From contig NZ_FOMH01000004.1 of the NCBI RefSeq assembly GCF_900112575.1, positions 95,066 to 159,065 of the forward strand: a stretch of 64,000 nt of DNA, in the 5' to 3' direction. The notes beneath the pieces are model-generated. The model saw only the letters and a list, made by a program, of their open reading frames with translations, searched no databases and was not told the DNA's origin. Shown here in pieces: positions 52,384-60,539 of the stretch. The first letter of the stretch is position 1, and every line of letters starts with the position of its first letter. Source of the stretch: Flavobacterium phragmitis (GTDB lineage Bacteria > Bacteroidota > Bacteroidia > Flavobacteriales > Flavobacteriaceae). The position numbers were made by a program, and so were the translations under genes.

Positions 52384-52946
52384 TGCTTGAAAAAATACAG
52401 GAATTAGATAAAGATCTTTTAATCTTTCTTAATGGATTAGGTTCTGAAACATATGATAAATTATGGCTTATTATTACCAATCAATTGTATTGGACGCCAT
52501 TTTTCTTATTTCTATTCTATCTTATTTATAAAAAAATAGGAGGAAAACAAACCCTGTATTTATTGCTTTTTATTGCAGTTTTGATTGCTTTTACAGATCA
52601 AACCTGTAATTTATTCAAACATACTTTTCAGCGTTTGCGACCATGCAATGATCCGGAAATAAATTCAATTATAAGAGTTGTACAGGTTAGAAAATCATAT
52701 AGCTTTTTCTCTGGACATGCAGCTAATACTATGGCGGTTGCGACTTTCTTATTTTTGATTCTAAAGCGCTATTTCAAATATTTCGGATTTATATTTCTAT
52801 GGCCATTAATTTTTGCTTACAGTCGAATTTATTTAGGATTGCATTTTCCAGGTGATATTCTTACTGGCTATTTCTTTGGAGCTCTATTCGGATTTTTACT
52901 TTATTTGGTTTACAGAAAATTGAAACCACAGTATTTTCCGGGATAG
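52383..52946 (+). CDS. PAP2-family membrane phosphatase
   Basis: The 187-residue integral membrane enzyme has the three PAP2 motifs: KHTFQRLRP (K-x6-RP), SFFSGHAANT (PSGH-like) and SRIYLGLHFPGD (SR-x5-H-x3-D). Members remove phosphates from lipids such as phosphatidate or undecaprenyl diphosphate. The substrate here is unknown; a role in recycling undecaprenyl phosphate is one option. It is translationally coupled to tatA. Confidence 0.9.
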   Translation: MLEKIQELDKDLLIFLNGLGSETYDKLWLIITNQLYWTPFFLFLFYLIYKKIGGKQTLYLLLFIAVLIAFTDQTCNLFKHTFQRLRPCNDPEINSIIRVVQVRKSYSFFSGHAANTMAVATFLFLILKRYFKYFGFIFLWPLIFAYSRIYLGLHFPGDILTGYFFGALFGFLLYLVYRKLKPQYFPG

Positions 52947-52956
52947 ATTTTTTTTA

Positions 52957-53213
52957 AAGATGCTAAGATGCTAAGGTTCTGAGTTGCTAAGATACTGATA
53001 TACTAAGGTTTTAAAGATATGTATTATAAATTGCCTCCAGCTTTAGCTGGAGGTTTTTTTATTGGTTAAATAAAAAGGCTTTAGCCAAAATGCTTTTGAG
53101 TATTTGGCTAAAGCCTTGGATTCCAGATTGCATTCCTCCAGCTAAAGCTGGAGGCAACTCAAAATATATTTTCAGTTTAAAAACTTAGTATCTCAGAACC
53201 TTAGAATCTAAAA
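52957..53213. repeat. Triple nested palindrome of three repeat families
   Basis: Outer arms are 8-bp-period arrays: GATGCTAAGATGCTAAGG from 52957 to about 53016, and the opposite orientation at 53181-53213. The middle arms are TTGCCTCCAGC...GCTGGAGG at 53031-53053 and CCTCCAGCTAAAGCTGGAGG at 53135-53154. The innermost hairpin is GGCTTTAGCCAAA with TTTGGCTAAAGCC (53077-53115). The gap between PAP2 and the O-methyltransferase is essentially all repeat. Confidence 0.85.
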
Positions 53214-53215
53214 AA

Positions 53216-53857
53216 TTATAGAACACGACTAACCGTTAGTCCATCACGAATAGGCAGTAAAACCGTCTCTACTCTTGGATCGTCTTTTAAAAGCTGATTG
53301 TATTCTAAAAGGACTTTTGTACTCACATCATTTGGATGAACTGGTTCTAGAATTTTGCCGCTCCATAAAACATTATCAGATAAAATAATACCGCCTTTAT
53401 TCATTTTAGGAATAATCATTTCCCAGTAATTCAAGTAGTTTTCTTTATCAGCATCAATAAAAACCAAATCAAATTTTAAATCTAAATCTGGAATTATATT
53501 TACAGCTTCGCCTAAATGTTGAAAAATTTGTTTTCCCCAAGGTGATGCGTCAAAATATTTTCTCTGAAAATCAACCAATTCTTCTTTAATATCAATAGTG
53601 TGTAATTGCCCATTTTCTTGCATTCCTTCGCATAAGCATAAAGCCGCATAACCTGTATAAGTTCCAATTTCCAAAATATTTACGGGGCGAATTAATTTCG
53701 AAAGCATGCTCAAAACACGTCCTTGGAAATGACCGCTCAACATTCTTGGTAAAAGTATTTTTTGGTAGGTTTCTTTATTGAGTTTTGCCAATAATTCTGG
53801 TTCATTTTCAGAATGCTGTTCGATGTAATCTTCGAGTTCTTGTGATATAAAATGCAT
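53216..53857 (-). CDS. SAM-dependent O-methyltransferase (catechol/caffeoyl-CoA type)
   Basis: The 213-residue enzyme matches the Methyltransf_3 family. It has ILEIGTYTGYAALCLCEGM (SAM motif I), HTIDIKEELVDFQRKYF, DLVFIDADKENYLNYWEMI with the Asp metal ligand, and GGIILSDNVLWSGKI with the second metal ligands. Members methylate catechol-like hydroxyls in a Mg-dependent way. The natural acceptor is unknown. The promoter box TATTTTTG lies at 53884-53891. Confidence 0.92.
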   Translation of the reverse strand: MHFISQELEDYIEQHSENEPELLAKLNKETYQKILLPRMLSGHFQGRVLSMLSKLIRPVNILEIGTYTGYAALCLCEGMQENGQLHTIDIKEELVDFQRKYFDASPWGKQIFQHLGEAVNIIPDLDLKFDLVFIDADKENYLNYWEMIIPKMNKGGIILSDNVLWSGKILEPVHPNDVSTKVLLEYNQLLKDDPRVETVLLPIRDGLTVSRVL

Positions 53858-53883
53858 GTTGTAGTATCTTGTAATTTCGGGAG

Positions 53884-53891
53884 CAAAAATA
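53884..53891 (-). promoter_or_regulatory. Promoter -7 box TATTTTTG for the O-methyltransferase
   Basis: Exact TAnnTTTG match on the minus strand, 27 nt before the start codon. Confidence 0.5.
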
Positions 53892-53920
53892 CAAAAAATA
53901 TTACCGAACTATTGGGTATA

Positions 53921-53950
53921 AAAAAACCATCCGTTGTAGCGAATGGTTTT
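53921..53950 (-). terminator. Terminator for the repetitive lipoprotein at 53973
   Basis: AAAACCAT pairs with ATGGTTTT around a 12-nt loop; the minus strand ends in a T-run. It lies 23 nt after the stop codon. Confidence 0.7.
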
Positions 53951-53972
53951 CCTTTATTAGCTTTTATTTAAT

Positions 53973-54338
53973 TTATTTTTTCAAAGCTTCGTTTACTTCT
54001 TTTGCAGTTTTTACAGTTCCGTCTTTTGCAGCTTTAGCAGCATTTTCGACTTTTTCTGCACCTTTTTTAGTGGCGTCTTTTACATCTTCTGCCGCTTTTT
54101 TAGTTGCATTTTTTACATCTTGAGCAGCAGTTTCTGTTGCATCTTTGGCTTTAGTTGCTGCACTTTCGGCTTTGCTTACAGCACTGTCTTTTACTTCTTC
54201 GATGTCAGAGGTAAGAGAATCCACTTTGTTGCCAAGCGTTAATTCATCTTCTGCAGGTTTGTTTTCTTTTTTCTCGCATGATTGTACAGCGAACGCTAAT
54301 AAAGCAATAACAGCTAAACTTAAAATTTGTTTTTTCAT
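53973..54338 (-). CDS. Lipoprotein with LEA-like Ala/Lys helical repeats
   Basis: From the Met at 54338 (MKKQILSLAVIALLAFAVQSC) the protein is 121 residues with a lipobox VQSC. The mature part has repeats of the form ATKKAAEDVKDATKKGAEKVENAAKAA with an 11-residue-like period, as in LEA or apolipoprotein helices. The ORF start at 54467 adds 43 residues that break the signal, so I reject it. It resembles the Ala-rich lipoprotein at 616-831 in signal sequence and style. Both may be envelope-associated amphipathic helices. Confidence 0.78.
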   Translation of the reverse strand: MKKQILSLAVIALLAFAVQSCEKKENKPAEDELTLGNKVDSLTSDIEEVKDSAVSKAESAATKAKDATETAAQDVKNATKKAAEDVKDATKKGAEKVENAAKAAKDGTVKTAKEVNEALKK

Positions 54339-54516
54339 AATTACATTTTTTTTAGGTTGATAAAACTTAAAGGTTATATGGCTGAAAAATAAAAATACAA
54401 ATTTTAAAATGATTGAGCTCTTTGTAAGATTATTTTTCTTTTGAGAGCAAAACAATTCCTGTGCCAAATTTTTAATTTTTGTCTGTGCGCTATTTATTTT
54501 TTTATGAAGAAAAAAG

Positions 54517-55068
54517 TTATTTTTTGTATAAACTAAAATTGATTACAATATCATCTTTTACTTTGATTAAACCAGCCATTTTTACTGGCGGTTCTAATTC
54601 GATATCAGAGAATTTTAAACTCAGCGTTCCCTGAATTTTGTCATCTGTATTGTATAGAATGAAATCTTTGTATTTTAAAGTTTTGTCTGTAATGTAGAAA
54701 TTAAGCTTGCATTTGTAATTTTTACCATTTGGTTTGATGTCCGAAATCGAAACCGTGCTGTTTGGAAATTTTTTTACTTTGACTGTTCCCTGTAAATCTT
54801 TAGTCATGATTTTGTTGCCACAATCAAAGTCCGTCATTTTAATTTCGGTATTGAAAGTATTGTTTTTAAGACAGTTTACATAAACTGTATCCTTTACATT
54901 AAAGGTATTAGAACAATTGTATTTGCCAACTGTAGATAGTCCTGTGATTTCTATTTTAATTTTATTAATTACCACAGCGCTATCTTCTGGGAAAAAAGTG
55001 GGTTTAGCACTTCCTAGTAAAAAGAATAGTACTAAACCCATAATTAATATTTGAAATCTTGTTTTCAT
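54517..55068 (-). CDS. YceI-like exported protein
   Basis: From the Met at 55068 (MKTRFQILIMGLVLFFLLGSAKP) the protein has a signal peptide and 183 residues. The mature part resembles YceI-like lipid-binding barrels: VVINKIKIEITGLSTVGKYNCSNTF, the acidic TEIKMTDFDCGNKIMTKDLQG, then KVKKFPNSTVSISDI and a final KVKDDIVINFSLYKK. Three internal cysteines could form disulfides. It starts 10 nt after the porin gene stop and is the last gene of the cluster with that porin and the YceI gene at 56536. Confidence 0.72.
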   Translation of the reverse strand: MKTRFQILIMGLVLFFLLGSAKPTFFPEDSAVVINKIKIEITGLSTVGKYNCSNTFNVKDTVYVNCLKNNTFNTEIKMTDFDCGNKIMTKDLQGTVKVKKFPNSTVSISDIKPNGKNYKCKLNFYITDKTLKYKDFILYNTDDKIQGTLSLKFSDIELEPPVKMAGLIKVKDDIVINFSLYKK

Positions 55069-55078
55069 TTTTTTTATA

Positions 55079-56530
55079 TTAGAACGCAATGGTTGCTTCG
55101 AATACTAAACCTTCAAATTTACCACCATAAAAATTGTTTAGATTTCCTGTAGCAGGATCTCCCGTAAATTGTGAATAATCTTTATATTTTTGATTCACGT
55201 AGTTTAATTTAGCTAGAATGTTTTTAGTCATAAACCAACCAGCACTTGCTTCAAATTTATCTACGGTAACCTTTTTGGCATCTGCATTAGATAATTTTCC
55301 AGATACAGTATTGTATTTTCCTCCGATATAGAATTGTTCAGTATTTCCAAATCTGTAAATAAGTTCTGAAGCATATTGATTAGCAGTACGTTTGTCATCT
55401 GTACCAGCTTTATCTCCTCCTGAAGCTAATTCAATTGTTCCGAAAAATTCAAGTCCTTTGTATTTTACAAAAGGGTTAATCATGTATGTTGTTGCCCAGT
55501 TTTTGAAATTAGGGTTGAACGTTGCCTCTGGAGTAGATGTTTTACTAAAAGTAGTAGCTACATCTGTCGTTGTTGTAGAAATAACAGTACCATTAGCATC
55601 GGTCTTAGTAATGGTATTTTTGTAAGCGTTGTTATTCAAGATACCCCAATACCCAAATCCTGATCTATTAGCAGAATATATGTTTGCGTTTCCAAGATTT
55701 GCATTATGATAAAGAGAACCTGTTAATCTCACTCTCAAATCTTCATTAAGCTGTTTGTCATAACCTAATTTAGCTAAGATTGATGGGCTGTGTGTTGTAT
55801 TGGTATTTGGTCCAGCAGTGTAAAAAACTTCTTCATTACTTTGATTTAAATTACCATTTGTAACACCTAACATACTAACCAATCCATTTCTGTTGTAATA
55901 AACTTCCATACCCATTTCTGTAGTGAAAGAATACATCACGTTGTTTCCAACAAATGCATTTCGGATGGTATTACCGTTATCAGAACCTCTAAAGTGAGCA
56001 TCACCAAAATTGTTCTCCATTTGTCCAATTTTAATTGTAGCATATTTCATGAAATCAGCCAAGAAGTCTTTTTTGATGAAGTCTAACTTGTCAATTTGTA
56101 AATATCCACCTTTTACATAAGAATCATTGTGGTGTCTTGAGGCTAAATAAACATCTAGATTTACTCTTACTCCGTCAAACAATTGAGCACCAATATACAT
56201 ATCAGCAGCAGGAAGAGTAAAATTGTTTTCAGTATTCATCAAACGATACCCAGTGATTGATCTAACAGTAGTTCCGGTAGCAGTATTAGTCGTAGTTGTA
56301 ATACTAGCTGGTTGGTCGTTGAATGAATTTGTTGCCTGGAAATCCATGTTGAAAGCACCACCAAGGTCAATGCTAAGGCCTTTAAATTCTCTAGTGTCTT
56401 TTTGTACATCGAAAACGTTGATACCATCTTTTCCTCTAGAGATTTGGTTTTGCATGTTTCCAAAGCTAACTTGTGCATTAACAGCAAATGTGCTGATAAG
56501 TGTAATAAATAGGACATAAATCTTTTTCAT
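55079..56530 (-). CDS. Outer membrane porin-like barrel
   Basis: The 483-residue protein has a signal peptide (MKKIYVLFITLISTFAVNAQ). Many amphipathic strands follow (YWGILNNNAYKN, FVKYKGLEFFGTIELASGG, ELIYRFGNTEQFYIGGKYNTVSG) and the protein ends in FEATIAF, a C-terminal aromatic strand typical of outer-membrane barrels. The fold resembles phosphate-selective porins, but the ligand is not predictable. It lies 5 nt after YceI (56536) and 10 nt before the YceI-like gene, so it belongs to the same operon. Confidence 0.8.
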   Translation of the reverse strand: MKKIYVLFITLISTFAVNAQVSFGNMQNQISRGKDGINVFDVQKDTREFKGLSIDLGGAFNMDFQATNSFNDQPASITTTTNTATGTTVRSITGYRLMNTENNFTLPAADMYIGAQLFDGVRVNLDVYLASRHHNDSYVKGGYLQIDKLDFIKKDFLADFMKYATIKIGQMENNFGDAHFRGSDNGNTIRNAFVGNNVMYSFTTEMGMEVYYNRNGLVSMLGVTNGNLNQSNEEVFYTAGPNTNTTHSPSILAKLGYDKQLNEDLRVRLTGSLYHNANLGNANIYSANRSGFGYWGILNNNAYKNTITKTDANGTVISTTTTDVATTFSKTSTPEATFNPNFKNWATTYMINPFVKYKGLEFFGTIELASGGDKAGTDDKRTANQYASELIYRFGNTEQFYIGGKYNTVSGKLSNADAKKVTVDKFEASAGWFMTKNILAKLNYVNQKYKDYSQFTGDPATGNLNNFYGGKFEGLVFEATIAF

Positions 56531-56535
56531 GGTGG

Positions 56536-57114
56536 TTATAAATTAAAGTTTAAATTAAATTTCAGGGTTAGGTCCTGACCTGTTTTAATAGTTCCCAACA
56601 TTGCAGTTGGTGATTTCATTCCGAAATCTGTAAAGGTTATTTTGTTAGTTCCCTGCAGATTTAAACCATCTTTTGTGACAGTGGTTTTTGCAGTTGTTTT
56701 GTAAACTTTGCTAACCCCTGCAATAGTGTAAGTTCCAGTTAACTCCCAAGTCGTTTCGTTTACTTTTTCGGCAGATTTTAGAACATATTTAATGTTTTTG
56801 TTTTTGTCTGTTTTTAAAGTTTCGTAAGCTACTTTATCCATGCTTTTTTTCTCACTTTTTATAGTTTCTGCAGGAAGTGTTATGGTTAATGCATCAATAT
56901 CAGTTAATTTTCCGTTGGCGATATTTAAGGATGCAGTTCCAGTTCCAGAAGCCGATTTCATTTCCCAGTCGTGAAGTGTTGAAGTTCCAGCAACAGAGAA
57001 AGTAGATTTACTGTCTAAAGTGTAGGATTTTTGAGCTGTAGCAAATGCAGTAATTCCTAAGAATGCGATAGCAAATGCAAAAAATTTTATTCTGCTAGTT
57101 TTCATTTTTGTCAT
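56536..57114 (-). CDS. Exported YceI-family protein, operon leader
   Basis: The 192-residue protein has a signal peptide (RIKFFAFAIAFLGITAFATAQ). The YceI domain runs YTLDSKSTFSVAGTSTLHDWEMKSASG...DALTITLPAETIKSEKKSMDKVAYETLK to ITFTDFGMKSPTAMLGTIKTGQDLTLKFNL. It is a lipid-binding barrel, probably periplasmic, and possibly handles isoprenoid-like ligands. It heads an operon with the porin and the YceI-like gene. A dyad ATGATAAAAATCAT lies 22 nt upstream of its promoter box, as at the paralogue 57410. Confidence 0.9.
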   Translation of the reverse strand: MTKMKTSRIKFFAFAIAFLGITAFATAQKSYTLDSKSTFSVAGTSTLHDWEMKSASGTGTASLNIANGKLTDIDALTITLPAETIKSEKKSMDKVAYETLKTDKNKNIKYVLKSAEKVNETTWELTGTYTIAGVSKVYKTTAKTTVTKDGLNLQGTNKITFTDFGMKSPTAMLGTIKTGQDLTLKFNLNFNL

Positions 57115-57190
57115 GTTTTTAGTGTAAAAAATAAGTTAATAATTTGGCCAGTTTCTGTGTTAGTACTAAGAATGTTGTTTTAACTTGTAT

Positions 57191-57234
57191 CAAAGATCCC
57201 ACTATAAATCAGAGAAATACATGATAAAAATCAT
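57191..57234 (-). promoter_or_regulatory. Promoter and FNR/Crp-like dyad of the YceI-porin operon
   Basis: The minus strand reads GATCTTTG (57191-57198, one mismatch to TAnnTTTG). Exactly 22 nt upstream is ATGATAAAAATCAT (57221-57234), which contains TGAT-N4-ATCA, close to the FNR consensus. TTTTATTAAAT begins 8 nt further upstream (57243-57253), as at the paralogous promoter. Confidence 0.65.
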
Positions 57235-57381
57235 TGTTAAAATTTTATTAAATGGGTATTTAATAACTACAACGTTTTCATTTTTTACGAAATCGATCAC
57301 TAAGGCAAAAAAGAACGTGGGATTTTGTTGAATTATGAATTTTTAAGATTTTAGAAGTAAGAGTTCTAAAAATAATTTAGA

Positions 57382-57403
57382 GGATTTTTAACACTCAAAA
57401 TCC
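57382..57403 (-). terminator. Weak terminator-like hairpin after YceI 57410
   Basis: GGATTTT pairs with AAAATCC around an 8-nt loop, close to the stop codon at 57410. The T-run on the minus strand is poor. Confidence 0.35.
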
Positions 57404-57409
57404 ATTTCA

Positions 57410-57970
57410 TTAGCTTAAAATGATGTTGAAGATTACTGTTAAATCTTTTCCAGCTTTTACAACCCCAAGAGCCGCTTTTGGAGGAGCCATTTCAAAATCG
57501 GCAAAAGTGATTTGGTTTGAACCCTGTAAAGTAAAAGTTCCATTATTATAGGTCACTCTTACTTGTGTTACAAATTCTCTGCTTACTCCTGCAATCGTAT
57601 AAACTCCCGTTAGGTTCCAAGTGGTATCGTCAATTTTAGCAGCAGATTTCAAAACGTATTCAATGTTTTGATGATTTTCTGTGTCTAAAGCTTCATAAGC
57701 CACTTTATCCATACTGGCTTTATAACTTTTTAGACTTTCTGCTAATAATGAAATGTTTAAACTGTTTATTCCAATTAGTTTAGAATCTTTAATGGTTAAG
57801 TTAGCTGTTCCGGTTCCTTCTGAAGATTTCATTACCCAATCGTGTACGGTTGAAGTTCCTGCAACTTCAAAAGTGGAGTTTGCATTTACATTATAAGTTC
57901 TTTGCGCATTTATTTGTAAAGTAGCTGTGGTGAAGAGTACTGTTAATAGGATTGATTTAATTGTTTTCAT
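57410..57970 (-). CDS. Exported YceI-family protein, paralogue of 56536
   Basis: The 186-residue protein has a signal peptide (MKTIKSILLTVLFTTATLQINAQ). The barrel is close to the upstream paralogue: YNVNANSTFEVAGTSTVHDWVMKSSEGTGTANLTIKD, SLKSYKASMDKVAYEAL and ITFADFEMAPPKAALGVVKAGKDLTVIFNI. It is probably periplasmic. The same promoter architecture as the 56536 paralogue suggests shared control, while it stands alone with a 295-nt gap to the next gene. Confidence 0.9.
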   Translation of the reverse strand: MKTIKSILLTVLFTTATLQINAQRTYNVNANSTFEVAGTSTVHDWVMKSSEGTGTANLTIKDSKLIGINSLNISLLAESLKSYKASMDKVAYEALDTENHQNIEYVLKSAAKIDDTTWNLTGVYTIAGVSREFVTQVRVTYNNGTFTLQGSNQITFADFEMAPPKAALGVVKAGKDLTVIFNIILS

Positions 57971-58043
57971 CTCGATTATGTTAGGTTAATTTTAATCAGG
58001 TGAGTTCGATGAAGTGGTTGTGAACTAACCTTATTTCTTGGGG

Positions 58044-58087
58044 CAAAATTAGGACTGACATAAAACAAACGAAATGATAAAAATCAT
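58044..58087 (-). promoter_or_regulatory. Promoter and FNR/Crp-like dyad of YceI 57410
   Basis: TAATTTTG (58044-58051, exact TAnnTTTG) is followed, 22 nt upstream, by ATGATAAAAATCAT (58074-58087). TTTTATTAAAT begins 8 nt further upstream (58096-58106). The leader sequences between promoter and start differ between the two paralogues. Nothing else is evident in the 57971-58303 gap apart from the rlmN promoter. Confidence 0.7.
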
Positions 58088-58291
58088 GGCAAAAGTTTTA
58101 TTAAATCTTTATTGTAAAGGATGGATTGTTGAGGTTATATATATAGGTAGGATTTATCAAGAATAATTTCGGTTGTAAATATTTGTCTTTTATTAAGTTG
58201 TGTGTTTTTTACGAAAGCTGTAATGATTCGCTTTTTTTGAATGAGATTTTAAGAATGTATTTAAAATACAAAGAAAAATGACAAAAGTGAT

Positions 58292-58299
58292 TAACTTTG
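58292..58299 (+). promoter_or_regulatory. Promoter -7 box TAACTTTG for rlmN
   Basis: Exact TAnnTTTG match only 4 nt before the ATG at 58304. The transcript would be leaderless or nearly so, unless the second ATG at 58310 is used. Confidence 0.6.
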
Positions 58300-58303
58300 C
58301 AGC

Positions 58304-59347
58304 ATGCAAATGGAGAAAAAAGACATACGCGCCTTATCAAAAGACCAGCTTCGCGATTTTTTCGTTGAAAATGGAGATAAAGCGTTTCGTGGAAATCAGG
58401 TTTATGAATGGTTGTGGAGCAAAGGAGCTCACAGTTTTGAAGATATGACTAATGTAGCTAAGGCTACAAGGTCTATGCTCGAGAATAATTTTGTAATCAA
58501 TCATATTAAGGTTGATACCATGCAAAAAAGCAGTGACGGAACTGTAAAAAATGCCGTGAGACTTCATGACGGACTTGTTGTGGAATCTGTTCTAATTCCG
58601 ACAGAAACCAGAACTACGGCTTGTGTATCGAGTCAGGTTGGATGTAGTTTGGATTGTAATTTCTGTGCTACAGCTAGATTAAAAAGAATGCGTAACCTTG
58701 AACCAGGCGAAATTTACGATCAAGTTCTGGCTATTGATAAAGAAAGCCGTTTGTATTATAATCATCCGCTTTCGAATATTGTTTTCATGGGAATGGGAGA
58801 ACCTTTAATGAATTATAATAATGTCATTAAAGCAATTGACATGATTACTTCGGAAGAAGGTTTGGGAATGTCTCCAAAACGTATTATGGTTTCGACTTCC
58901 GGAATTCCGAAAATGATCAAAAAAATGGCAGACGATGATGTGAAGTTCAAACTGGCTGTTTCATTACATTCGGCTATAGATGAAACTCGTGCGAGAATTA
59001 TGCCCTTCAGTAAAAACTTTCCGTTAAAAGATTTAAGAGAAGCTTTAGAATATTGGTACAGAAAAACCAAAAGCAAAATTTCATACGAATATGTAGTTTG
59101 GAAAGGAATCAACGACGACAAAGCTTCGGTTGATGCGTTAGTGAAATTCTGTAAATATGTGCCCTGTAAAGTCAATTTAATTGAATACAATCCAATTGAT
59201 GACGGCGAATTCCAGCAAGCCTCAGAAGAGTCGATTATGGCCTATATAAAAGCCTTGGAAAATATTGGAGTGGTGGTAAAAGTAAGAAGAAGCCGAGGAA
59301 AAGACATCGACGCAGCTTGCGGTCAACTGGCCAACAAAGAAGCGTAA
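58304..59347 (+). CDS. rlmN: 23S rRNA (adenine2503-C2)-methyltransferase
   Basis: RlmN is a radical-SAM enzyme that methylates A2503 of 23S rRNA, and A37 of some tRNAs. The 347-residue protein has the cluster-binding CSLDCNFC (Cys114, Cys118, Cys121) in QVGCSLDCNFCATARLKRMR. The catalytic cysteine in DIDAACGQL near the C-terminus and the intermediate MGMGEPLMNYNNV are also typical. The first ATG at 58304 lies directly behind the promoter box; MEKKD at 58310 is an alternative. It is monocistronic. Confidence 0.96.
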   Translation: MQMEKKDIRALSKDQLRDFFVENGDKAFRGNQVYEWLWSKGAHSFEDMTNVAKATRSMLENNFVINHIKVDTMQKSSDGTVKNAVRLHDGLVVESVLIPTETRTTACVSSQVGCSLDCNFCATARLKRMRNLEPGEIYDQVLAIDKESRLYYNHPLSNIVFMGMGEPLMNYNNVIKAIDMITSEEGLGMSPKRIMVSTSGIPKMIKKMADDDVKFKLAVSLHSAIDETRARIMPFSKNFPLKDLREALEYWYRKTKSKISYEYVVWKGINDDKASVDALVKFCKYVPCKVNLIEYNPIDDGEFQQASEESIMAYIKALENIGVVVKVRRSRGKDIDAACGQLANKEA

Positions 59348-59453
59348 AAAAAAATATTCGCCAGAATTATACTCCGCTAGGAGTATCTCATCGGTAGAAA
59401 AAATATGTCCGTTCACCATTTTGAAATTGGTTCGCCATTTTTGAAATATCAAC

Positions 59454-59504
59454 AAAAAAAAGCATTAAAAGCAAGGCGTAAGACTCGTTTTTAATGCTTT
59501 TTTT
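59454..59504. terminator. Bidirectional terminator after rlmN
   Basis: AAAAAAAGCATTAAAA pairs with TTTTAATGCTTTTTTT around a loop of about 18 nt. It serves the convergent genes rlmN and the lipoprotein at 59519. Confidence 0.85.
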
Positions 59505-59518
59505 GGGCAAAAAGGATT

Positions 59519-60379
59519 TTATTTTTTCAAATCAATTTCTTCTGTAACCCCGTCTTTGGTTACTGTAGCAAGAGAGTCGCATTCTCCGCTTCCATAATCT
59601 ATAGTTGCCGAAGCACCATTTTTAGTAATAGAAACAATTCCTTTTACAGCAAAAGATTTTCTGCAAATAGCATTAAACTCTAAAGGAGTTGTAATTTCTG
59701 CCGAGTAAGTATCTCCATTTGGGAAAGTTGTTGAACCGCTTCCTGTAACTACAAAAACATTGTCATCCCAATCGTACCAAGTATCATAACCAGAAGTCAT
59801 TTCTTTAATTAAGGTTCCTTTTCGAGTATAAACGCCGCCATCATCAAACGTAATCGTTAAATCTATCGATGCGGTAGAAACAGGATGAGGGGTAACCAGC
59901 AAATTAGTTTCTTTAATAGTTCGAACAATACTTTTACTTCCCTGAAGTTTTTTGCCGTTATGATAAAATCCTTCAAAAGTGTAACTAATAGTTTGAGTCG
60001 AAGAACTAAAATCGTTAGAAAAAGAAACAATCATTTTTCCTTTAACTGTGTTTCCGTTATTTAAAGTACAGCCCTCAACACCAAAATCGACAGTTTTTGT
60101 CCAAGTATTATTAGTCAAAACGGTTGTTATAGTGGCGCAGCTTGGAAGAAAATTCTTTTTAGGGCCTCCATATTTTGAATTTATATTCAGTTGTGAGGTA
60201 AATTGATCTTCGGCAATATTGGTAACATCATCTACAGTGGCATCGATTTTGGAATTGGTGATAATTTCATCGTTGGTAATCGCTGTTCCTGATCCATCAT
60301 TTGTTTTTTCATCAGAATTACAGCTGATAAAAAAAGACATCGAAATACAAGTGCTAATTAATAAAAATTTTGTTTTCAT
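59519..60379 (-). CDS. Lipoprotein of unknown function
   Basis: The 286-residue protein has the lipobox FISC at residues 17-20 (MKTKFLLISTCISMSFFISC). The mature part is rich in strands and Thr/Ser/Gly, with two blocks that look alike (TVKGKMIVSFSNDF, GVYTRKGTLIKEM, FPNGDTYSAEIT). Cysteines in FLPSCATIT, GVEGCTLNN, ICRKSFAV and GSGECDSL could form disulfides. I recognise no family. It is alone on the minus strand. Confidence 0.7.
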   Translation of the reverse strand: MKTKFLLISTCISMSFFISCNSDEKTNDGSGTAITNDEIITNSKIDATVDDVTNIAEDQFTSQLNINSKYGGPKKNFLPSCATITTVLTNNTWTKTVDFGVEGCTLNNGNTVKGKMIVSFSNDFSSSTQTISYTFEGFYHNGKKLQGSKSIVRTIKETNLLVTPHPVSTASIDLTITFDDGGVYTRKGTLIKEMTSGYDTWYDWDDNVFVVTGSGSTTFPNGDTYSAEITTPLEFNAICRKSFAVKGIVSITKNGASATIDYGSGECDSLATVTKDGVTEEIDLKK

Positions 60380-60523
60380 AAATAATAGTTTTGGGTTCTT
60401 CTTTTAATTAATGAATTCAAATCAGTATTAGTTAGAGCTATTTTTGGTGGTTGTTTTTAGATTAAGGCGTAATTTTTTTTAAATCCTAACTTAAAATACA
60501 CAACGTATTTTTATTTAAAATAG

Positions 60524-60531
60524 TATATTTG
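60524..60531 (+). promoter_or_regulatory. Promoter -7 box TATATTTG for the polyprenyl synthase
   Basis: Exact TAnnTTTG match 8 nt before the ATG, so the leader is very short. Confidence 0.55.
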
Positions 60532-60539
60532 GAGTCTAA

